Shown here piece after piece: positions 10,973 through 23,084 of a DNA stretch of 64,000 bases. Both the position numbers and the translations under genes were made by a program. Position 1 is the stretch's first letter, and the number at the start of each line of letters is the position of its first letter. Location: positions 50,443,928-50,507,927 of the forward strand of contig NC_041019.1 in assembly GCF_004193775.1 (NCBI RefSeq), in the 5' to 3' direction. The notes below the pieces were generated by a model. It was not told the DNA's origin. It did not search any database and saw only the letters and a list, made by a program, of their open reading frames with translations. Origin of the DNA: Glycine soja (Eukaryota > Streptophyta > Magnoliopsida > Fabales > Fabaceae).

Positions 10973-13697
10973 TCAGTGGTATTTATTACATAAGGGGCAA
11001 ATGATGTTGTCCTTGTGGACATGTCGAGGTATATATGAAGGTGCGGTTGTAGTTTGAGGTTCTTCTTCAACAGGAGTTGCAGCTAAAGCTGTAGTTTGAG
11101 GTTCTTCTTCAATAGCAGGTGCTGTTGTAGTCTGAGGTTCTTGTTCAGTTGCAATTCGAGGTTCTTCAATTGTAGTTGTAGTCTGAGGTTCTTGTTTAGT
11201 TGCAATTTGAGGTTCTGCTTCAATTGCAGTTGTAGGCTGAGGTTCTTGTTCAGTTGTAGGTGCAGTTGCAATTTGAGGTTCTTTTTCAAATGCTGTTGTA
11301 GTTGGAAGTTTTTGTTTAGGTGTAGGTTGAACATTTGACTCTGTATCCTTGGATGTTGTATTTCCAATGAAGGTTAATTTTATGATCTTAATAGCAATGA
11401 GAGCCAAAAGTGTAGCAGAGGGCACAAACACAACATCAGGTATGGCATTCATAAGTGCAAGTTGAGGCACTACTTGTCCTGCTTTCTTAGCCATCATGGC
11501 TGCTGGTGGTGCCACTATTGCAGTGATTAACATAGATTCATCTGCTTTGTTGAGATTCACATTCTCATTGATGAATTTAGTGAACATCTTCTTTTGGTCT
11601 TCCTTATTGGTTTCTTTCCATTTTTCGAACAAGTCCTGGACAATGAAAGTTTGAGTACATTAAGCTGAAAATCTTGTAGCTTAATGCAAAAGTTTGAATG
11701 AAAAACATGATCTGGTATGAAGTTTTTCCCCCAAGGAAATTAGGATCTCCTCTTGTTCCTTGTTTAAGTTGAACACAATGAAGTCCTACTACTTTTTCTT
11801 GTTTTTTGGTAAAGATTTTGCAATGAATCCTATTATTCACATCACATCTTATGGACAACAAAGGACATGAGACATTCTCCTGTCATTGATCTCACTCAAA
11901 AGCCACAATCGTTCAACCACTCCTCAAATTCTATATATATATATATATGGCCTTGTTCAAACCGAATAGAAACATATTTGGGAATCCATTCCAAAATTAT
12001 GTTTGAGGTAAAAATAATACTGTCAACCGATTAAGATCTTTACTTTTACATTCATTTTGTTTTTAACAATTAGATTTGCATTAAAACACGTGTTACATCA
12101 TTTTCAACTGCAAATCAAATATGCACTAGATATTCATCTTGGACCAGATTCCCACTTGAGTTGCGTCTATAAATGACAATCTCGCACAACAACTAAGGTA
12201 TGCACTTTGGACCCTTAATTGCATCTTTACCACATCACGCTCTTTTGTGATGGGTGGATATTTGATATCAAATGTAAAAGTGTACTTGAATAGTGTAACC
12301 TTTATTTATATTACATCCATGATAGATTAAAATATATATTATAACTCTTCGTAAATGAGTATAATATAAACCCTTTTAACACGTATCATGAAATGGTGGT
12401 TTCCTCTCCACTTTTTCAGTAAATGTGTTTTAGGATACATGATTATAATATAAACCTTTTGACAATAGTTTAATTACTATCAAATCTTGAGAAGAAGGGA
12501 AGATCTTATTTTTCCAATATACATGTGTCACGTGTGCATTAATTAGAGATTAATATTAGATGTTTGCAAGACAGATCAAGACACTCAAATTTAAGTCAAG
12601 AATCATGTTTTCAAGAGGTGTACGTTCTAATTCATGTATTTTTTTTACTATGTTATAAGTGTGGAGTGTCAATAACTAATCTATGTGGAGGTGAGAAGTT
12701 AGAATACGGTTTATGAGATATAATAGTGATAAGCTTATGATAGAAGATAGCATGACCTGTATTTAGTTTTACAAGAGAGATGTGTATTGGTGTCTGCCAA
12801 TGAAGAGAGCTAATTAGAAGCTTGGTTTAAAGATGGAAGATGAAAAACCTATCCATAAACATGTGGTGTTATAACGTGTGACAGAAGGATCAACGTCATG
12901 TAACTTTTTTATATTTTAGAAACTAAGGTGAAGTTTTAAACATCTTTTGGACCGAATTAATATCAAACCCTTCAAAGTTCAAAATGGTAGTTATTGGATT
13001 TTGTCTCTCTGTCAGAGAATTTAATACTATTATGTTAATGAAAAAAATTAAACTATAGCCTTAATTAACTTAATATAAATACGATTCATGTAAATGAAGT
13101 ACACGTTATCCCAGAGGATAACTAACCTTTACATCCTTATATGATGGTGCAACATAATGCTTGCCGGGTAAGGCCATGTTGATAGTGCTGCATTAAATTT
13201 ATTAGCAAATATGAGTGACAAATATAAACCACCTTTAAGTTTGAGAGTTTGGACAACAATGTTAACAAATGATGCCATGCGTATGAGCAATGAGGAGAAA
13301 CTATTATATGACCTTTTCCCATTAATTAAAAAAATATAATTGTGTTATATATATAGAGATTAGTGGAGATCATAGTCCTGATTAAATCATAAAAATATTT
13401 CCATGATGGAAGTCCATATCCAAATCATAACAGTCTTAATCATTACAGTCCTATGAAACTTTCATTTTCATTGTCTTCATTTAATTACTTATCATTCAAA
13501 GGCAATAATGGTAGACAAGATAACATTTTCAATGGAATTGAATTACATACTTACTTGAAGGTATCAAGAATGCCATCTTTGAATCCGTCAAATTCCTTAA
13601 TATCCTTCCCAACAAATTTATTATACAATGTATTCACTATCAAGTTCAACAAGTGGGTTGTTGATAGTCCTGAAGGTGCAAAATCAAAATGTGGCAT
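10973..13697 (-). CDS. Unknown plant protein with C-terminal EPQ/Thr repeats
   Basis: Three exons join in phase: 13555-13697, 13127-13187 and 10973-11635, giving 288 aa. All introns are GT..AG. The start ATG at 13697 opens MPHFDFAPSGLSTTHLLNLI. Residues about 1-165 form a conserved-looking body (KFVGKDIKEFDGFKDGILDTF, MALPGKHYVAP, LFEKWKETNKEDQKKMFTKF). It ends in a hydrophobic segment, AIPDVVFVPSATLLALIAIK, that could span or anchor in a membrane. The rest is low complexity: eight EPQ/EPR units alternating IAT and TTT/PTT endings. The last residues are CPLCNKYH, a lone CxxC too small to be a full zinc finger. I do not recognise the family and assign no function. The repeat tract (11050-11340) makes spurious long ORFs in other frames. 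Confidence 0.8.
11046..11345 (-). repeat. Degenerate coding minisatellite (EPQ units)
   Basis: Tandem imperfect repeats of about 24-39 bp, built on the minus-strand word GAACCTCAGACTACAAC. They encode EPQIAT and EPQTTT blocks in the gene above. Unit number is probably variable between accessions (inference). Confidence 0.8.
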
Positions 13698-14077
13698 TAG
13701 TATATCACCAATATTATTATATATGTAGGGAAAGAGAATATTAATGAATGACCTTTTCCTCCCATGAAGCTCATCGCAATAATTCTTTTTGTTGTTGTCA
13801 AAGCTTAAAACACAAAAGCTGTATAGTTCAACAAAGATTTAGAACTCAACACAAGGTAGGAGGTGATACGGAAGTGGGTTAATGGTATCTATAACTTCCG
13901 TTAAAGAAAAGGATGACTTTCTCTATACACTTCAAATACTAATATAATATCCATTGTTTAACTATTGATTATTTATCTGATTCTTGGCGTGGAATAGCTT
14001 GCGACTATACTTAAAAGTAGAATATAACTTTTTTGAACAATGCAGCTTATATTAATCTATCGGCATTCACACACACA

Positions 14078-14155
<78 letters not shown>

Positions 14156-16324
14156 CTGTGATATGTGAAATGTGAAAATATGAAAACAAATAATAAATAG
14201 TCTTAGATTAAAATTACTGATAATAGATAATAGTAAGAGATTATAAATCCCTTTTATAAGATTATTATTGTTATAATAATATTATCACATCATCACTGCT
14301 ACCACAAAGGAAGGTGATAGGGTCACAATACTAACAACAACATTGGTGAATTATAAAAGGTATTTATAATTAGATTTTAATATCAAAATAATTTATTATT
14401 TTATCTTAATTCAAATATTATTATTGTTTGTTCTTATGTTATCATAATAATCTAGAGTTCGTGAAAAAGTCGCCCTAAGCATTAGGCAATTAATATCATA
14501 TTTTGGATTGATGAGTCGAATAAAACAAAAATAACTTACTAAGACACCTTACTGTGATTCTCAATGTAATATTACTATAATTTTCAAAATAATATTTTAT
14601 TTATGGAAGCCAAAATTTTGGGTAGAAGTCCGAAATGAATAATAGAGATATTTACGATTTCATCTCACCTTTCTAAAGTCTTAAAATCAATAAAGAGATA
14701 CTCAAAATTAGTTAGGATCGACATTAAATGAGTTAAAAGTTTTTTATATTTCAAAAACGAGGATTGTAATTTACCATTGTTGTAGGAAAATATAAGGAAA
14801 GAGTTAAAAACTTAAAATAGAAAATATTTCAAGGGATTATATTTTTGTAATTGGCGACTTACACTTTAATATATGGTAGATTTACAGATCCTACGAGGCG
14901 ACGGTTGAATGCAACTAAGTAGTAATCGTATGTTATTTTCAGTCATCTTAATATGACATTTTGTCGTTTTAATTTACACGCCCACTATATATTTCTCTCT
15001 CTCTTTTTTTATTAAAAATAAGATATACTCGTAATCATAAGTTATAAGATTAATCTTTAAAGCATAAAAATCATCAAAATAAATTTTATCTCTTCTAACA
15101 AAATTTTCTTAATACGCACATTAGGATTCAAACTCCTCCCGTAAACATGTTCAAAGAAAACAGACATCTACTAATTATACTGTACTGGACCTTGTTAATT
15201 TTTAATTTCTCTTTGTATTTCTTTGAACTCTTCTTATCCGTGAATATAGACACGCGTAGGATCAACCCACGTTAATTTGTGTAAAGCGTTTTCTTAACTT
15301 TCCCAGTACATGTTATCAAGGTTAATTTAACAATTATCTGGTAATAATTTTCTATTTTATCAGAATTAAAAAAAAAAACGATAACCTGACTTTAGAAAGC
15401 GATACAAGAAATTATCAACGCAATAACAAATTACTATAAGATCAACACATAAGTTTTTAGAGTAAATTATGCGTATCTTTCTTCTTTTGAAAAAACATTT
15501 TTGAAAGTAACAAAGTCATGTACGTTTACAATTTTAATTAAAAAAGACTAAAAAAGATAATGTAAAAAAATTGAAAATACAACACCATACATATAGATTT
15601 GAATGTAGCCAAACTTAGCTTCAAACAAAAAATTACAAATTTAAATTTTTCAAGTACAAAAATTAATTATTTTTTGCAGTAATAAATTCTGAATATTTTC
15701 GTATTTACGAGAATAAAAATATTTTAAAGCCTTTTCTAATCAAAATTATCAATATACATGATTTATTATTGTTAAATGTTTAGACAATATTTATAGAAAA
15801 TTTGTGTAAGTTTTAAAAAACAAAAGAAAAAATATGTAGGAGAAAGACATGTAATTTACTCAAATTTCTAACTAGCATGCAATTGTGCAAGTGACACCAG
15901 AAAAAGGGGTTTGAAAGAAAGTATCATCCTAATTCCATTCATATCAAGATGTTATTTTCAAAATTTAGCTCAAAGAAAATCACAAGGCATATATGCAGTC
16001 AGTATTTTTAATATAACAAGGACAAGGACAACAAGAACTTTATTCCACCATATAAAATCGAGTAATCGACTACACTGCCATTTAACTTGATAAAAACTAA
16101 ATATCCAGAGATATTATTTACCATCTAATAATCAGTTCAATATAAATTGTCATATTAAATTAACCAAAAAAGAATTGCCATCAATAATCAAGGCAAAATT
16201 ATCTGTAGGGGAAACCTATCCCTTAAGATTTCCGGCTATCTAATTCATGTTCACTTAAGAGTAATTTTCTTTTATAAAAGGAGACAAATGCACTGAAGCC
16301 TCAATTTACAATATAGAGATGTCA
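13698..16324. other. Intergenic, promoter side of the EPQ gene, no gene seen
   Basis: Very AT-rich. A TATATAATA-like word lies at about 13718-13727, only about 25 bp upstream of the ATG, so its role as a TATA box is doubtful. Apart from the long TA tract at 14081-14154, no gene or clear element is recognised. Confidence 0.4.
14081..14154. repeat. (TA)n microsatellite
   Basis: An uninterrupted TA dinucleotide run of about 74 bp, preceded by (CA)n. Likely polymorphic in length. Confidence 0.95.
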
Positions 16325-19300
16325 CTAGGCAGAAACTGTTTTCTCAGTTCTACAGTCTTTGCGGTTGCATACATTTCGAAAGGGATAGTTGAGGTTACTG
16401 CATTTTTCACAAGTCCAACTACCTTCAGGAACAACTGCTGCATTTGGTTTGTTTGAGTTCTTCAATAAAACATGGAAAAGTAAAAATCAGTAAATAATGT
16501 TACATTCTAAACAAGGAAAGAAAATACCCCCACCCTAAAAAAAATCTATTAAAAGAAGGGATAAAAGCAACATAAGTACACACTATAACATGGTAAAAAA
16601 TTAAGTTGCTAAGTAGAAAAATCATCCAGACTAACAGGTAAAACTTGAAGGGTATGGCATTGAGCTAAGTCTAATTAGTTGAGAATATCTCATATTTTTA
16701 CTTTTTTAAAAAAGCAACATTCACATTGTATATACAGTCATTTATAATTAAAATCATAGTACGCAATTGATTGAGATACAAAAACTTTACAAGTGCCGTA
16801 AGGCAATGTAATTTTAAACACCGTAAGACCATATGGAGTTTTTTTTCTTTTTTGCTGAGATAGACCATATGAAGTTATATAGTTACATGATTATACTATA
16901 TTTTTTTTATACTAAACAAATAAACAAACCATCTTGAGGGAGGGAGGGAGGCGGAGGAGGAGAGGGGAGAAGGGTGTAGGGCGCTGAGACCCCTGGTTGC
17001 CCCCTAAATTCATCATTTCCTAGGCTCATAGAACAGGGACTATTATTTGACACATATAGAAGAAGGGGAAAAAAGCATTGATATCAGAATCATGTTTTAA
17101 TATTTAATAGTTCCATTGTTGGGCTTTTATATTTGAAGCTTATAAATGCAGTGAAGAAATAAACTCGATTTTGAATGTAAGAGCAATGCGATCATTTGAG
17201 CATTGCAACAGCAACAAAGATGAAAACACTTACAGGTTTGACAACTCCACAGTGTTTGATGTTGCAAGTGGTTCTAAAGGAAAAGTTAACATTGTCACAC
17301 TTCGGACAAATCCAGTCCCCTTCAAATAAACCATCTGGTCCTGCATAGACAATGCAACATGGTTTATTTCTTTCATATTTATTTTTTCTTGCTTAATGTA
17401 TTAAGACAATTAAGATATCATGTTAATGATTCTACTGTAAAGCTTCATATAAATGCAAAATGTAACATACACTTTGATTTTGTATGTTGTCTGAGTGTGG
17501 CACGCGGGTGCTGAACGTATTTCACTCACAGACATTAGAGCCTCAGTTTTGAAAGTTTATTATGGACCATAGACAATCAGGTATGAACTACAAAGAGCAC
17601 GTAGTAGCTGAGACAATAGGTAATTAGTAAATTTCACACTCCAATAGATTTCTAAACCCTTTTTTGTTTATAGTACATATTTTCAATATATCTTTATAAA
17701 ATATGGTGAAAAGTGAGCATTTACATCGAAACTTCTTTCCTCTGTGTCCACAAAATTTGCTTCTTAAACTAAAATTCTTCAACAAACAACACTTATTTGT
17801 AAGTTTTATTTTTTCTTTTTCACAAGCTATTTTGGTCAAAGTAGCTTATAAACAAATCAAAGGAGCCTATAAGCTCCCCAAAAACCTTACCAAGCCAAGT
17901 TCAATATTTTAAAAGACTATTGAGCTAACCTTTTGCAAAGGACAACCAATCAAAGAGCAAGAAAATTCTTAAGGTGAATTGATATATGAAACAACACACA
18001 AAGATATCATGATATACAGATAAATAAAAAAGTAACAGATCCTGAAAATACCTCCTCTGCGTTTTCGAGATGCAAAATTATCAGCTATTAATCCTTCAAC
18101 CCATGGAGGAGGAGGACTTTGAAAACCATAGCCATAGCCATAGCCATCAATTCTAGGCCTTGGACCATAATTAATACCTGATTCGATGGTAACTTAAATA
18201 ATTATAGGTGCACAACTAAAGAAACACCCATGCGGAATGAACCAAGAACCAACATGAATTGGATATTTTTGTGATTTGAACAAGAACAAAAACACAATCC
18301 TCTAGATTCAAAACTCAATAGTCTTAACAATCAATATCAAAGCTAAATAACATAGGCAACTAAAGAGGCATTTATAGCATAAGTAGTCAAAATCCCAGTC
18401 AAATGTTGTTCAAATACAATATCCTAGTCAATAACTATAACTAATTACCTAAAAACATTAAAATTAAGGGCCTGTTTGATTTGAGAAGACATTTCCTATT
18501 TTTATTTCCTGTTTTCACAAATAATTACAAAATTTTCACCTAATTTTCATTTTTTCTTGTTGTGTTCAAAGATTTGTATAAGACTCTAGAACCCTGGTTA
18601 CCTCATTCCTACTTCAAATTTTCCTATAGTTAATTAATAAATAAAGTATTGGCATTTACAAGTATCAAAGAATACAATACCAATCTTGAATATGATCATA
18701 ATGCTTTAAACAATTCTAGCTAGCATGGGCACGAAAATGCTGATACAATTACTAGGAGAGTACCTCCAAAGCTTGCAGGTGGGAACATGGGCAATGGACT
18801 GTATGGAGCACGAGCCCTAGCATACAGACCATAATCATACTGTATGCCAGGATGAGGTATTGGGGATCCAAACTGACTTGGCATTCCATATGATGGAGGA
18901 GGAATGCCGACACCACCATAGTAGAAGGGATGACTGTTTCTATACGGGCTTATAATTGGGGCAGGCTGCAGATCCCAGTCAATCAAACACCATGAAAAAT
19001 GAAAAGTTTTACCAAGCATAACACAAGAATTATACAAATTTTTAATTCATTGTTGTCACTTTGGGCTAATCTTAATCAAGAATTATACACTAAGGAAAAT
19101 CTATGTTCATAATAACATCGTATACTTGGATATATTAATTTATACATATATACCCATCCCTTTAATTTTTCAGCAAGAAACTATAATATGAAGTATCACA
19201 GATTTACAGGAGATTTGGATCTTTCACTATTCAAGTAATCAAGTTACAAGAAAAATAAGATAAATATATTTGCTTCTACAAACAAAATTCAAAAACTGAG

Positions 19301-20928
19301 AAGAAAAAAAGAAACATAATATGAAATAGAGTCCACTGTAGTTTCATTCAAAGTTGGTTCTCTTTTATTATTTTGGTCATATAGGTCATCTATTTGTACA
19401 TATCCAGTTCAGGAGTTTGCCCATTGCATGCCTTTTCAGATAAAATTAGTCATTCACCAAGACACGAGAACCTCAAATGACAATCTAAAACAAGCATGCA
19501 CATACTGGAGTTAGGGGTGGTCTTGGGGCACCACAGCGTCCCTGGTTGCAAACAGTTCTAAAAGAAAAGTTTAAGTTCCCACAATTAGGACAGGTCCAAT
19601 CTCCATCTTTACGTGAAGCTGATTTCAATAAAGAAAAAAAGAACAATCTATCAGCATCATAAACATTTGAAAATTCATATGCCAGGAGCATTGCATTAAC
19701 GTAAATATGTAGACTTTCACTAGGTCTATGCATGAGATCATCCCCGAGAGAAAATAAGGGTCATCAAAAGGGGCAGTATCAATGCTTTTCAGATAAGCTA
19801 AAAAGAAGGTCTCTCTTACACTCCGCTGCATGGCAACAATTTAACTAGCACACAGAGCAATGCAAAGGAATATGGATTTCATGGTTAAAACCAAAAACAA
19901 ATCAAGCAAAGTAGTTTGCAATTGTCATTCCCATCGCACTCTTTAATCACTGTCAAATCAAATTGCCTATCAAATTGCAAGCCATTTTAGTGCAAATGTT
20001 TTCCCCTTTACATTTATTTTGGAAGAGAATGTTTTCTTTTCCCTTTTTTGACCTCTCTCATCAAGAAAACTTCCCTTGGCAAACAAAATCCACCTTTAAA
20101 TGTAAAACAGCTTCTCCCAATCAATAAAACAGGCTCTCAGGTTTCCCCCTTGACAACAAAACCAAGCTTCAACCTCTAAATGAATAACATCATAGGAAGC
20201 ACACTTTGTTCTGAGACACTAGTCTATGGTCCTATTTGTATAAACTTTTCAGCAAGTTTCATAGAAGAAGAAAATAATCAGATGAATTAAACTTTTTTCT
20301 AAGTTAAAATCAATTTACACACTTCCACTGTTCCACATTCAAGTAACATAGGGTGTTATAAGGTTGGCTTGATGGTTGAAGGGAGTAAGGGGGAAGGAGA
20401 GGTCGTGGGTTGAATCTCTCCCACTAACATTCTAAAAAAACAAATAATTTCGCCGATAAAAAAATAAAAATAAAGTAACATGTCCATAACCAACAATCTG
20501 CTCTACACATTGAAGTATGCTCTGTCAGAAAACAAAAAGTCTCTCCTTTGACTACACCACATTGTGTGCCGAACCAAAAACACATTTCACCTCATAAATT
20601 TGAATTTACACGGTCCAGAATACAAAAGGAATAGTGCTAATTCCTCTTCATGCAGTCAAGAAAAGACCTTTGTTGCAACCCCAGATAATAGAACAAGACA
20701 CGGAGAAAGAAAAAGAAGCTACTTGCAGTATAAAGCACCATAAAGATCATATATTTACCGTCGTTTCGAAACCTTTTTGATCCAGGCGAACCTCGATTGT
20801 TGACCTGAGAGCAAGGGTACACGAAACCCACACAGTAATACAAAGAAAAAAACAAAGCTTTAGTACGAATGAGATAAATATGGAACATTGCATAGAGATT
20901 GAAGCAAACCCACCTTTGTAGAAGCCAT
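16325..20928 (-). CDS. RanBP2-type zinc finger protein, three fingers (At1g67325-like)
   Basis: Seven exons join in phase: 20914-20928, 20759-20804, 19506-19618, 18764-18965, 18052-18177, 17234-17340 and 16325-16459 (247 aa). All introns are GT..AG. Three RanBP2-type fingers are seen: Cys30/33/44/49 ([18 protein letters not shown]), Cys179/182/193/198 ([18 protein letters not shown]) and Cys220/223/234/239 ([18 protein letters not shown]). Each has the plant C-x2-C-x10-C-x4-C spacing. Between fingers 1 and 2 lies a Pro/Tyr/Gly-rich disordered linker ([34 protein letters not shown]). Fingers of this type with a conserved N-F-S-F-R core commonly bind single-stranded RNA, so a role in RNA processing is an inference. 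The order finger, low-complexity linker, finger, finger matches Arabidopsis At1g67325 as I recall it. The first exon encodes only MASTK. Confidence 0.9.
16936..16991. repeat. Purine-rich (GGGA)n tract in an intron
   Basis: The plus strand carries GAGGGAGGGAGGGAGGCGG and further G-runs. The transcript of the minus-strand zinc finger gene would carry the complementary pyrimidine tract in intron 6. It could form a G-quadruplex on the non-transcript strand. That is only a sequence-based possibility. Confidence 0.6.
20350..20472 (+). mobile_element. tRNA-derived SINE in intron 2 of the zinc finger gene
   Basis: A 123-bp insertion flanked by a perfect 9-bp direct repeat AAGTAACAT (20341-20349 and 20473-20481). 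It has box-A-like TTGGCTTGATGGTTG and box-B-like GGTCGTGGGTTGAATCTC with normal tRNA-SINE spacing, and an A-rich 3' tail. It lies antisense to the host gene. Its 3' half differs from the Au-type SINEs in this window, so it is a second SINE family. Confidence 0.8.
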
Positions 20929-23084
20929 TGGAATATAGAAGGACTCGGAAATTGTCAGAGAGAGACGAGTGAGACGAAGACAATGATTTGCACCGTTACG
21001 TCTAAATTATAAGTAAAGAAAAATTAATATTAATTATTTTATTATAAGTTAATTATTAAGTATATGTACCAAAATCATATATGGACAATATTTATTATTT
21101 TTATGACAATACAAAATGGACAATATTTATTATTTTTATGACAATACAAAATATCTCATAAATTTAAATTATAATTTATATGCTATACAAATTATTTTAT
21201 TACAAATTTCAATTATAGTATAATTTATATACATACAGTATATATCATTAAATTTTTAGTAGATAAATATTTTTTATATAATATAAATATATGCTATATA
21301 ATTTATATGCTATATAATTTATGATAAATGAATATTTTGAACATTAAATTATATTTTAAATTTAAATAGATAATTTAAATTATGGTATAAACTGTATTTT
21401 TTTAAATTATTGAAATGCAATTTAAAGATAGAGTTAATTAAAGAAAAGTAAATTGAAAGAGATAATAGGTAATGGGAAACAAATGTGATTTAATTTGACA
21501 TAAGAGAAAAATTTTGTGATTGATGTAAGATAATATACCAAATACATATCAAGAGTGAAAAAGTATCATAGTGAGAATATTTAATTAAGAAGGTAATGAT
21601 GACTCTCTAAATTATGAATTTTATATATATAAAATGAGGCTAAAAACTCAAACTAAAAAATATAACAAAAGTGGATAATTAAGAATGATCAGCAAGCAAT
21701 TGGATTTGAATCCAGACTTGAGTTTCCTTAGAAATATAAATCATATTGTTTATGAATAAACCTCTTTTCTCAAATATATCTGTAACTTGATTAGATTTGT
21801 AAAATATATCATAATAATTCACTACCATGACTGGAGCAACAAAATTCATTATATATAATTCAAAATTGACCCATAATGAGTTTAAGTAACTTAATTCCTT
21901 CAGAGAATCAACTAAAAACCAAGAAAAATGACCCATAATTACACCATGATCACAAAGTATGAGCCATGTTATGAGAGAAGACCCACAGGGGAGCATCTAG
22001 ATAGTCTCAAATTATTCCATTGCAAACTACTTTATGATCATTGGATGCTACGGCACCATGCAAGCTTAAACTCGTTATACTGAGGAGGTTGCTAAACAAG
22101 TGTTTTTTTAGAAAAGGCATTTATAATGTCCAAGAAACGCCATTGAACAAGTGTTTGTTGTTGTTGCTCAAACATAAACAAATTCATGTGGCGTTAAATA
22201 ACATCTAAAACTACTGTGAATGTGACTGACCAATAGGATGGGAAAGGAGGCTTCCCTTTATTCCCCGAACGAGACCACGCCTCTTAAGTGTTTGGAAATG
22301 CAAGGAGAAGGTAATAAATCACGTTAAATTAATCAAAGACACAAAAGTTACAACTCGTAACTTTAAATTAATTGTGAGAAATCACATTAAAGAGCAAATT
22401 TTGCTTTTGCTTTTGGTAATGAAATAGCAAATTTTGGCAACATTGCAATTGTGAAAAAAACTTTCAAATTAGGTCACAACTTCATGATAACCCGTCATGT
22501 ATTGATATTTTTAATTTTTTTTTTTGCAATTCTCGACGTGCATGCAACTTTTTTTTTTATCATTTGACGAGGTGCATGGAATGTTTGTATATTTAGATTG
22601 AATATTTCAAAAGTAAATATATATATATTTTTTCTTTTGTAATTATGGTATTGTTTGTTAATTACTATTTTTTGTCAGAAAACTTGATGAAATTTAATAT
22701 AATTTTTAATTTTTTTTTTCAATTCACAATGATTTCTCATAAATTATTTTTTGTCAATTGAGACTAGGATGGTATTTAATAGTCTTCAAGTCCCCAATTT
22801 TTGGGTTTGTTGTCTATCATAAATTTAAGAATTTCACTGGTATATGTGAATATCTCTAATTGTTCCTTAACCTTTAGTTCAATTTTGAATGCTAATACAA
22901 TAGGATTCTCACGGGATGAGAAAGCTGAAATTTATTGGTGATTAATTTTAAAATTAAAAGTGCTTATCAAATAATTTACTTTGACCTTTTTTCTTTTACC
23001 TTCGTCGTTTACATAGAATTCATGTAACAAAATTTAAAAAACGAGACATTTACGAGTTTAAAGACTAGAGCACACTGCTTCGTT
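20929..23084. other. Intergenic, no supported gene
   Basis: AT-rich. 21081-21150 is a perfect tandem duplication (listed separately). A minus-strand ORF at 21679-21996 (105 codons, hydrophobic) has no recognisable domain and no splice context, and I do not call it a gene. 22080-22320 looks like a degraded repeat. Confidence 0.4.
21081..21150. repeat. Perfect 2 x 35-bp tandem duplication
   Basis: The unit starts ATGGACAATATTTATTAT and occurs twice without mismatch, so it is recent or a replication-slippage product. Confidence 0.9.

Noticed and set aside
11096..11338. Cys/Arg/Phe-rich plus-strand ORF over the EPQ repeats
   Set aside because: A repeat-generated shadow of the EPQ-repeat exon.
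21679..21996. 105-codon minus-strand ORF
   Set aside because: Hydrophobic translation with no domain, AT-rich surroundings and no promoter or splice evidence.
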